DNA of 64,000 bases from Bacteroidales bacterium UBA2712 (GTDB taxonomy: Bacteria > Bacteroidota > Bacteroidia > Bacteroidales > Paludibacteraceae): NCBI GenBank assembly GCA_002354055.1, contig DEKW01000012.1:124001-188000 (forward strand). Reading direction: 5' to 3'. Of this stretch, positions 56,386-62,714 are shown piece after piece (position 1 is the first letter of the stretch; each line of letters opens with the position of its first letter). Both the position numbers and the translations under genes were made by a program. The notes below the pieces were generated by a model. That model made no database searches. It saw only the letters and a program-made list of their open reading frames with translations, and was not told the DNA's origin.

Positions 56386-57611
56386 CAACTATTATTCTAA
56401 AACCCCATAAAGAAGAATCCCTTCTTCGTTTTCACCCCTGGGTCTTCTCAGGCGCGATTGCCCGCGTCATCCTGGATGCCGGGCATAAAGGCGATGCTCC
56501 CGAAGAAGGCGAGTTAGTATGCGTACAGTCAAGCACCTCCAATGTGTTGGGCGTGGGACATTGGCAGGTCGGAAGTATTGCTGTACGCATACTTTCTTTT
56601 GGTACAGACGCCCTCCCCGCAGATTTCTGGCACACACGTATCCGCGCAGCCTATAAGGTTCGCGAGTCCTTGGGCTTGGTGAGAAAGGACAATAACACTT
56701 TCCGCCTCGTCCATGGCGAAGGAGATAATCTCCCCGGACTCATCGTAGATATCTACGCCGACACCGCGGTCGTCCAGGCGCATTCGGTCGGCATGCATGT
56801 CTGCAGAAAAGAGATAGCCGACGCCATCCTCGCGACCGTTCAGCAGGTCCAAAATATCTACTACAAATCCGACGATACCTTGCCTTTCAAAGCTCCCGTC
56901 ACCGGTGATAAAATAGGCTGGCTCGTTCGTGATACCGAAATTCCGGAATCCCGTGATACCGAAGAATTTTGGTCCATCGAAAATGGTCTCTCTTTCCGCA
57001 TCGATTGGCTACGGGGCCAGAAAACCGGCTTCTTCATTGACCAGCGGGAGAACCGTGCACTCGTCGAGCGCTACGCCCAAGGCAAAGATGTCCTGAATAT
57101 GTTCTGTTACACCGGCGGTTTCTCCCTTTACGCCCTTCGTGGCGGCGCCAAAACCGTGGACTCCGTCGATGTCAGCCAGAAAGCGATAGACCTCGTCAAT
57201 ATCAATGTGGCGAAGAACTTCCCGAAGGCCAAGAACCATACTGCCGTTGCAGCGGACGCGTTCGAGTATCTCAGCGCACAAAAATCAGCAGGAAAAACGT
57301 ACGACCTCATCATCCTCGATCCTCCGGCTTTTGCCAAACACCGCGATGCGGTGAAGAATGCCCTCCGCGGCTACCAGCGCATCAACGCCAAGGCGATTGA
57401 GATGATTCGACCCGGCGGCATCCTCTTCACCTTCTCCTGCTCCCAGGCGGTGGACAAAGAGGCTTTCCGGCTCGCCGTCTTCTCTGCGGCGGCGCAAGTG
57501 GGACGCTCCGTGCGCATCCTCCACCAGCTGCATCAACCCCAGGATCACCCCATAAACATCTACCACCCCGAAGGCGAGTACCTCAAAGGCCTCGTTCTCT
57601 ACGTGGAATAA
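56382..57611 (+). CDS. RlmI-like 23S rRNA cytosine-C5 methyltransferase
   Basis: A 409-aa SAM-dependent methyltransferase: N-terminal PUA domain (ILKPHKEESLLRFHPWVFSG, then GELVCVQ), linker, and Rossmann domain with KTGFFIDQRENRALV, VLNMFCYTGGFSLYA (SAM loop), DLIILDPPAF and FTFSCSQAVD with the catalytic Cys. RlmI of E. coli makes m5C1962. Residues about 184-197 (RDTEIPESRDTE) come from an 8-bp word array and look like a loop insertion. Confidence 0.9.
   Translation: MTTIILKPHKEESLLRFHPWVFSGAIARVILDAGHKGDAPEEGELVCVQSSTSNVLGVGHWQVGSIAVRILSFGTDALPADFWHTRIRAAYKVRESLGLVRKDNNTFRLVHGEGDNLPGLIVDIYADTAVVQAHSVGMHVCRKEIADAILATVQQVQNIYYKSDDTLPFKAPVTGDKIGWLVRDTEIPESRDTEEFWSIENGLSFRIDWLRGQKTGFFIDQRENRALVERYAQGKDVLNMFCYTGGFSLYALRGGAKTVDSVDVSQKAIDLVNINVAKNFPKAKNHTAVAADAFEYLSAQKSAGKTYDLIILDPPAFAKHRDAVKNALRGYQRINAKAIEMIRPGGILFTFSCSQAVDKEAFRLAVFSAAAQVGRSVRILHQLHQPQDHPINIYHPEGEYLKGLVLYVE
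56928..56970 (+). repeat. Coding 8-bp array inside the rlmI-like gene
   Basis: Period-8 words CGTGATAC, CGAAATTC, CGGAATCC, CGTGATAC, CGAAGAAT, translated as RDTEIPESRDTEE. Same type as 36303-36340. Confidence 0.72.
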
Positions 57612-57665
57612 AACTAAACGTCGCGCAGCGACCATTAAACATTTAAACTCTCTAAACGTTCATTT
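57612..57665. repeat. Short TAAAC word array
   Basis: The 54-bp gap has four degenerate copies of a TTTAAAC/CTAAACG word, the first and last forming CTAAACGT(C/T). Nothing else is seen. Confidence 0.55.
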
Positions 57666-58550
57666 ATGAACCTCATCTGTTTTGATACAGAGACCACCGG
57701 TCTCGATGTGCAGAAAGAGCATATTATCCAGCTCTCTATGGTGAAAATTGACACCGCCGATTGGCATGTGATCGACACCCGCGATTGGTATATCCTCCCC
57801 GAAGGGGAGTTCACCATCCCTGCGGAAGCCGAGGCGGTGCATCATATATCCAAACCCTTCTTGTTGGAGCATGGTGTCTCGCTCCGTTCTGTCTATGACG
57901 ACCTCATCGCCTTCACCGATGGTTGCGATTTTCTCTCCTATAACGGCAACGGCTACGATGCACCGATCCTTCACTACAACCTCGCGCGCCTTGGGCTTAC
58001 CTTCGCTTTCGAAGGACGGACTTGGTACGACGCGCTCCTCCTGGAGCGTATTCACACAGCCGGCATGGTCGATGAGAACGGAGAGAAAGTGCATAATAAC
58101 CTCACCGCCGCGTACACTCGCTATTACGGCCATCCCTTCGAAGGAGCCCATAACTCGCTCGATGACGTCATGGCAACCATCGAGGTCTTCAAGGCCCAGG
58201 TAGCCGCACACGGTTGGCAGTGGACCCAACGAGACGAGTTCTCCTTTATCTGTTTTGACCGATGGCTCACGAAGAAAGGCGACTATTTCTATCTCACACA
58301 GGGTGCCCACAAAGGCGAATCTATCGAATCAATGATGCGCATCGACCGCAGTTATCTGGAGTGGATCGTCGATAAATGCAAATGGACCGACGACCAGACG
58401 CGCGACATCATCAACCCGTTTTTGGGACGCTATACTTCACCCTTCAAACCGACAGCGGAAACACCGGTAGCGACATCTCCGCTTCCTGCCTCAAGAGGCA
58501 AAAAAAGACCCAAAGGGACCATCTCTGACGCCGATTTGTGCCTTTTTTAA
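57666..58550 (+). CDS. DEDDh 3'-5' exonuclease (DnaQ-like)
   Basis: A 294-aa exonuclease. The N-terminal DnaQ-type domain has FDTETTGLD (motif I), HHISKPFL and YNGNGYDAPILHYNLA (motif II) and AHNSLDDVMAT (motif III, His-Asp). A C-terminal extension (from FICFDRWLTKKGDYFYLTQG, then HKGESIESMMRID) resembles the small domain found after other Bacteroidetes exonucleases of this kind. It is not the polymerase-bound epsilon subunit by context. It is probably a repair or RNA/DNA trimming enzyme. Confidence 0.86.
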   Translation: MNLICFDTETTGLDVQKEHIIQLSMVKIDTADWHVIDTRDWYILPEGEFTIPAEAEAVHHISKPFLLEHGVSLRSVYDDLIAFTDGCDFLSYNGNGYDAPILHYNLARLGLTFAFEGRTWYDALLLERIHTAGMVDENGEKVHNNLTAAYTRYYGHPFEGAHNSLDDVMATIEVFKAQVAAHGWQWTQRDEFSFICFDRWLTKKGDYFYLTQGAHKGESIESMMRIDRSYLEWIVDKCKWTDDQTRDIINPFLGRYTSPFKPTAETPVATSPLPASRGKKRPKGTISDADLCLF

Positions 58551-58578
58551 CAAAAAATCACAGAAAATACTGCAAATA

Positions 58579-58610
58579 TTTGCATATTTCAAAAAAAAGT
58601 AGTACCTTTG
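58579..58610 (+). promoter_or_regulatory. Promoter of tRNA-Cys (and probably sufB)
   Basis: TTTGCATATTTC, about 19 nt, TACCTTTG. The -33 region overlaps a TGCAAATATTTGCA palindrome (58571-58584). Confidence 0.85.
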
Positions 58611-58660
58611 CACCCGCTTTCCACGAAAGAAGGAAAAATATCGGGGAGAGCGAACGCGAC

Positions 58661-58732
58661 GGCCGGTTGGATGAGCGACTTAGTCAGCGGTCTGCAAAAC
58701 CGTATAGAGCGGTTTGACTCCGCTACCGGCCT
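58661..58732 (+). tRNA. tRNA-Cys(GCA)
   Basis: 72 nt: GGCCGGT/ACCGGCC acceptor, U73 discriminator (a cysteine identity element), anticodon loop CTGCAAA (anticodon GCA), T-loop GGTTTGACTC. CCA is not encoded. Confidence 0.93.
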
Positions 58733-58735
58733 CAG

Positions 58736-58764
58736 AGAGCCGCCCGACCAAGGGTGGCTCTTTT
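58736..58764 (+). terminator. Hairpin between tRNA-Cys and sufB
   Basis: AGAGCCGCCC / GGGTGGCTCT, 10-bp stem (one G-U), then TTTT and the sufB ATG 4 nt later. It works as the tRNA terminator or as an attenuator that covers the sufB initiation region. Confidence 0.8.
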
Positions 58765-58767
58765 AAT

Positions 58768-60243
58768 ATGGAAGAAATTATTAAGGACATAACGGAACAG
58801 GAGTACAAGTACGGTTTTACGACCGACGTGGAGACCGATATCGTACCTGCAGGACTGAACGAAGACATCGTTCGGCTTATCTCTGCGAAGAAGCACGAAC
58901 CCGAGTGGCTCCTCGAGTTCCGCCTCAAGGCCTTCCGCAAATGGCAGACCATGAAGCTCCCCACGTGGGCGCACCTTAATATCCCGGAGATTGACTTCCA
59001 ATCCATCTCCTATTACGCCGCTCCGAAAACGAAGGCCAAATCTCCAAATGGCTCAATAAATGACCAAATGGTAAATGGCCAAATGGTAAATGATGAGATC
59101 GACGCGGAGATCATGAAGACCTTCGACAAGCTCGGAATCCCTCTGGAGGAGCGCGCAGCGTTGGCAGGAAACATGGCGGTCGATGCGGTCATGGACTCTG
59201 TCTCTGTCAAGACCACTTTCCGTCAGACCCTCGCCGAGAAAGGTATCATCTTCTGCTCCATCTCTGAAGCCGTGCGCGAGTACCCTGAACTCGTTCAGAA
59301 ATACCTCGGCTCGGTCGTTCCGCCTTCCGATAATTTCTATGCGGCGCTCAACTCCGCGGTCTTCTCCGATGGTTCGTTTGTCTATGTGCCCAAAGGGGTC
59401 CGCTGCCCGATGGAACTAAGCACCTATTTCCGCATCAATGCCGGCAATACCGGCCAATTCGAGCGCACGCTTCTGATAGCCGACGAAGGTGCGTATCTCT
59501 CGTATTTGGAGGGTTGTACAGCCCCCATGCGTGACGAGAACCAGCTCCACGCGGCGATCGTCGAGATCATTGTGCATAAGGATGCTGAAGTCAAGTATTC
59601 GACCGTCCAGAACTGGTACCCGGGAGACAAAGAGGGTAAAGGCGGTATCTATAATTTTGTTACTAAACGCGGCATCACCCACGAGAACGCGCGCCTCTCT
59701 TGGACACAGGTGGAGACGGGTTCTGCCATCACTTGGAAATACCCCTCCTGCATCCTCCGCGGCGATAACTCCTCGGCGGAGTTCTACTCCGTAGCCCTCA
59801 CCAATAACTACCAGCAGGCAGACACCGGAACGAAGATGATCCATATCGGCAAAAACACCCGTTCCCGCATCGTCTCCAAAGGTATCTCCGCGGGCCATAG
59901 CCAAAACGCGTACCGCGGTCTTGTGAAGATGGGTATCCATGCCGAGAACGCGCGTAATTACAGCCAGTGCGACTCGCTCCTCCTGGGCGATAAATGCGGC
60001 GCGCACACTTTCCCCGACATGATCATCTCCAACCCCACGGCGACCGTCGAACATGAGGCAACGACCTCCAAGATTAACGAGGATCAGCTCTTCTACTGCC
60101 AGCAGCGGGGTATATCCCTCGAGGATGCAGTCGGACTGATTGTCAACGGCTACGCCAAAGAGGTCATGGACAAGCTCCCGATGGAGTTTGCCGTCGAGGC
60201 GCAGAAACTTCTGCAAGTGAGTCTCGAAGGCTCTGTCGGATAA
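58768..60243 (+). CDS. sufB: Fe-S cluster assembly scaffold SufB
   Basis: Scaffold subunit of the SufBCD complex, 491 aa. Family segments include FDKLGIPLEERAALAG, VPKGVRCPMELSTYFRINAG, EGCTAPMRDENQLHAAIVEI, NFVTKRGITHENARLSWTQV and HEATTSKINEDQLFYCQQRG. The start MEEIIKDITEQEYKYGF at 58768 is the family start. Residues about 97-109 (NDQMVNGQMVND) are encoded by the 15-bp array also found near cysK, and lie in the variable region before FDKLGIP. sufC and sufD are not adjacent. The only promoter found upstream is that of tRNA-Cys. Confidence 0.96.
   Translation: MEEIIKDITEQEYKYGFTTDVETDIVPAGLNEDIVRLISAKKHEPEWLLEFRLKAFRKWQTMKLPTWAHLNIPEIDFQSISYYAAPKTKAKSPNGSINDQMVNGQMVNDEIDAEIMKTFDKLGIPLEERAALAGNMAVDAVMDSVSVKTTFRQTLAEKGIIFCSISEAVREYPELVQKYLGSVVPPSDNFYAALNSAVFSDGSFVYVPKGVRCPMELSTYFRINAGNTGQFERTLLIADEGAYLSYLEGCTAPMRDENQLHAAIVEIIVHKDAEVKYSTVQNWYPGDKEGKGGIYNFVTKRGITHENARLSWTQVETGSAITWKYPSCILRGDNSSAEFYSVALTNNYQQADTGTKMIHIGKNTRSRIVSKGISAGHSQNAYRGLVKMGIHAENARNYSQCDSLLLGDKCGAHTFPDMIISNPTATVEHEATTSKINEDQLFYCQQRGISLEDAVGLIVNGYAKEVMDKLPMEFAVEAQKLLQVSLEGSVG
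59059..59097 (+). repeat. Coding 15-bp array inside sufB
   Basis: AATGACCAAATGGTA, AATGGCCAAATGGTA and a partial third copy. The period is a multiple of three, so each copy adds five residues (NDQMV pattern) in frame. Confidence 0.9.
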
Positions 60244-60283
60244 AAAAGCAATTTATTGTTTAACCCTTAAATAATAAAACAAA

Positions 60284-60997
60284 ATGAAATTATGTAATAA
60301 GTTTGCTGCAGAGTTCTTCGGAACGGCAGTTTTGGTTCTGGGCGGTTGTGGAACGGCCCTGTTTGGACATGTTGGTTTTCTGGGCGTAGCCCTCGCGTTC
60401 GGTCTGACGATCGTCGCTGCGGCTTACGGAATAGGCCACATTAGTGGCGCACATCTGAATCCGGCTGTCAGCCTGGGTGTTTTTGTCAACGGTCGTATGT
60501 CCGCGAAAGAGATGCTCTGGTATTGGTGCGCACAGATCCTCGGCGCTATCGCTGCGGCTGCTATCCTCTTCGGTATCGCTAAATCCGCAGGCATGGAGAT
60601 CGGTACCTTCGCTGCGAACGGCTACGGAGATTTCTTCAGCGCTGCTGATGTAGAGGCCGGTTACCTCCAGACGAATGTATGGGGTGCTTTCGCTACCGAG
60701 TGCGTCCTGACCTTTGTTTTCCTCATGGTCATCCTTGGTGTAACGGACAGCAAGCACGCTAACGGTGCTTTCGGTGGTCTGGCAATCGGTCTGACGCTGA
60801 CCCTCATCCACTTGATCTCTATTCCGTTGACCAACACTTCGGTGAACCCGGCTCGTTCGATCTCGCAGGCACTCTTCTCTGAGAACGCACTCGCTCTCCC
60901 GCAGCTCTGGCTCTTCATCGTCGCTCCGCTCGTTGGCGCAGCGCTCGCAGGCCTCTGCTACAAGTGCATCACTTGCGAAGGAAACTGCAAGAAATAA
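60284..60997 (+). CDS. aqpZ: Aquaporin Z-like water channel
   Basis: A 237-aa major intrinsic protein with six membrane helices and the two half-helix NPA motifs SGAHLNPAVS and TSVNPARSI. The early His-bearing helix GIGHISGAHLNP and the Arg after the second NPA form the water-selective filter. The short C-terminal tail is Cys-rich (CYKCITCEGNC), which is unusual. Single gene; its terminator (61029-61059) is fused to the next promoter. Confidence 0.94.
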   Translation: MKLCNKFAAEFFGTAVLVLGGCGTALFGHVGFLGVALAFGLTIVAAAYGIGHISGAHLNPAVSLGVFVNGRMSAKEMLWYWCAQILGAIAAAAILFGIAKSAGMEIGTFAANGYGDFFSAADVEAGYLQTNVWGAFATECVLTFVFLMVILGVTDSKHANGAFGGLAIGLTLTLIHLISIPLTNTSVNPARSISQALFSENALALPQLWLFIVAPLVGAALAGLCYKCITCEGNCKK

Positions 60998-61028
60998 GAG
61001 TATCTTCGATTTATCGAAAAATCTCAAA

Positions 61029-61059
61029 AAAATGGCATACCTCTTGCGTATGTCATTTT
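61029..61059 (+). terminator. aqpZ terminator fused to the next promoter
   Basis: AAATGGCATAC, CTCTTGC loop, GTATGTCATTT, T-run. The core GGCATACCTCTTGCGTATGT is identical to the hairpin at 16486-16520 on the other strand. Confidence 0.82.
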
Positions 61060-61074
61060 TTTTGTGTACCTTTG
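61044..61074 (+). promoter_or_regulatory. Promoter of the toxin-antitoxin-like pair
   Basis: TTGCGTATG, about 19 nt, TACCTTTG; 32 nt before the ATG at 61107. Confidence 0.84.
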
Positions 61075-61106
61075 CAGCCGCAAAGGTTTAGAAAACAAGA
61101 ACGACT

Positions 61107-61250
61107 ATGCAAACAGACGTTAAAAATCAACCCCAAGAAGCACCTATTACAACAGATGCAATAGGTACCGGAAATGTGCAGAAAAAGTACTATACTGCCG
61201 ATGAAGCAATCGCTTTCCTTGAGCCGCGCATTCGCGCTATGTTCCAATGA
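61107..61250 (+). CDS. Small antitoxin-like protein, 47 aa
   Basis: A short gene with its own promoter: MQTDVKNQPQEAPITTDAIG, then TGNVQKKYYTADEAIAFLEP and RIRAMFQ. The N-terminal half is polar and probably disordered. The C-terminal half (YYTADEAIAFLEPRIRAMF) is one amphipathic helix, the part of an antitoxin that often wraps its toxin. It overlaps the next gene by 4 bp (ATGA), the usual coupling in type II toxin-antitoxin operons. No DNA-binding fold is evident, so it may rely on another regulator. The assignment is by position and layout only. Confidence 0.6.
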   Translation: MQTDVKNQPQEAPITTDAIGTGNVQKKYYTADEAIAFLEPRIRAMFQ

Positions 61251-61588
61251 AAGAAGTTGTTTACACCAAGCAAGCACTTTTGCAGTTTGAAGAAAGTGTA
61301 AAGGAGTTAGTAGAACAGGGCTATTTCGGCGAGGAAGACTACGCCGTTATGTACATGCGTGACATTTTTAGGTATTTTGCGCTAAATCTGCAAAATTCAG
61401 TATCTGTCGATGCCCCTGAATATTTCAATCGGTATTGTGTAGATGGCAAAACTCTGTATTACGTCCGATATAGGAAAAATGCGCATACTACGTGGTATGC
61501 CTTTTATGAAGAATTAGAGAACGTATATAGTATAGTTTATCTTGCTAATAATAAACTAATCGGCCATTTATTGGATATTAGTTTGTAA
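61247..61588 (+). CDS. Putative RelE/ParE-type toxin
   Basis: A 113-aa protein. The N-terminal helices (YTKQALLQFEESVKELVEQG) and the later strand pattern (TLYYVRYRKNAHTTWYAFYE, then YSIVYLANNK) resemble the RelE/ParE fold, in which a helix pair is followed by a basic, aromatic beta-sheet. I cannot identify the catalytic set of a known toxin. It is translated with the 47-aa protein (ATGA overlap). Downstream lies a 360-bp non-coding region with a very large nested palindrome. It may instead be an uncharacterised accessory protein. Confidence 0.55.
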   Translation: MKEVVYTKQALLQFEESVKELVEQGYFGEEDYAVMYMRDIFRYFALNLQNSVSVDAPEYFNRYCVDGKTLYYVRYRKNAHTTWYAFYEELENVYSIVYLANNKLIGHLLDISL

Positions 61589-61695
61589 CTCTCCGCTGGC
61601 ACCGACAGCGTAAAAAGTGGTCGTCACTCACTGACGTAAAACAGGGGGACATAAAGGCGCGAGGGAGCGCCAAGAAAAGCGTAATATGCCAAAGC
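61589..61695. other. Structured non-coding stretch after the toxin-like gene
   Basis: No gene. Several small hairpins can form (CGTC/GACG around 61621-61635, GGCGC/GCGCC around 61657-61671). They precede the nested palindrome. Confidence 0.4.
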
Positions 61696-61831
61696 TTGAT
61701 TTGTTGAAACTTCGACACTTTTAACAAAATCAAAATCACTCAAGTACGGTTTATGCACGCTCACGTAGTAGCGTGAGTTTTCCGTGCATTTATTTGAGTG
61801 ATAAAGGTAGTCGAAGACCTCAACAAATCAA
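61696..61831. repeat. 136-bp nested palindrome
   Basis: Successive inverted pairs nest around one centre: TTGATTTGTTGA (61696-61707 with 61820-61831), CTTCGAC (61710-61716 with 61810-61816), ATCACTCAA (61735-61743 with 61794-61802), ATGCACG (61753-61759 with 61783-61789) and CTCACG/CGTGAG around a TAGTAG loop (61760-61777). In total about 40 pairs, all perfect within blocks. It resembles a MITE, a phage-packaging-like hairpin or a structured RNA. It has no T-run. Confidence 0.88.
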
Positions 61832-61890
61832 ATGAAGCGAACGAAAACGCACGCTTTTTGTGAATTTATGGTAAAAAATGTTATAAACTA

Positions 61891-61921
61891 TTGCATATGT
61901 CAAGAAAAAGCTGTAATTTTG
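61891..61921 (+). promoter_or_regulatory. Promoter of the 61952-64000 unit
   Basis: TTGCATATG, then TAATTTTG, 30 nt before the ATG at 61952. Confidence 0.84.
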
Positions 61922-61951
61922 CAGCGAATTGTTAATAAAACGTTCAAATTT

Positions 61952-62704
61952 ATGAAAAAAAGATTTCTTCTTGTTCTGGCAGCAGTCTTTGCCAGCGTAG
62001 CGCTTCAGGCGCAGTTTATTACACAAATGAGCTTGCTCACACCTCATTATTATCCGGGGGAGGTGTATTTTAAGGACGGACATGTAGAAGAGTTTGCCGA
62101 AGTGGAATTGCCGCGAGTCGGAAAACACAAACTGGGTGTGAAGAAGAACTCCGATGACAAGGGGCATACGGATATTGACGCAGCGGACATCATAGGTATC
62201 AAGATCTGGCATAAGGACTTCCCGGACAAGCAACATGTGCTCTATTATATCCATGCCCGCAAATCCATGCTGCAGAGCGATCACCAGTGGGGAAATCCCA
62301 TTATGGGCAGCGCCTGGGGTGTGGTCTTTCAATGCGAGATGAACTATCAAATGGATAAGAAAACAGGCGATTTGAATTTTATTAAGTTTGTAGGAGGAAA
62401 CGGACCGGATACACCGACACTCTATTATCTGGTTCGACCGGAGTGGGAACAGGCGGAGCTGGTTCTGTTTAACGGAGCCTTCCCGCCGAAAATGAAATTA
62501 GCGAAACTGTTTGCTGAAAATGAAGAGATTGCTACGGCTATCAAAAAAGGCAAACTCAAAGGCTCGGATATGCAGTATATCTTGGACGAAATGGCGGGCG
62601 GCAAGAAAGCGGAAATGCCGGTAAAGGTGATCCCTGAGGAAGAAGCTGTTCCGGAGACGAAGACCGATTCTGTATCCAACGGCGTAGTAGGCGACGACGA
62701 ATAA
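61952..62704 (+). CDS. Secreted protein of unknown family, 250 aa
   Basis: A signal peptide (MKKRFLLVLAAVFASVALQA, cut before QFITQ) precedes a mixed alpha/beta mature part. It has an early strand pair (YYPGEVYFKDGHVEEFAEVE) and a middle HVLYYIHARKSMLQSDHQWG region. The C-terminus is charged and Glu/Lys-rich, ending VSNGVVGDDE. I recognise no family. It is 10 bp upstream of the protease gene and shares its transcript, so it may be a partner, substrate or inhibitor of it. The frame extends upstream into the palindrome but 61952 follows the promoter. Confidence 0.75.
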   Translation: MKKRFLLVLAAVFASVALQAQFITQMSLLTPHYYPGEVYFKDGHVEEFAEVELPRVGKHKLGVKKNSDDKGHTDIDAADIIGIKIWHKDFPDKQHVLYYIHARKSMLQSDHQWGNPIMGSAWGVVFQCEMNYQMDKKTGDLNFIKFVGGNGPDTPTLYYLVRPEWEQAELVLFNGAFPPKMKLAKLFAENEEIATAIKKGKLKGSDMQYILDEMAGGKKAEMPVKVIPEEEAVPETKTDSVSNGVVGDDE

Positions 62705-62714
62705 TTTTACCTAT

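Noticed and set aside
61696..61831. Nested palindrome as an ordinary rho-independent terminator
   Set aside because: It has no T-run, is far longer than needed, and lies over 100 bp after the preceding stop codon.
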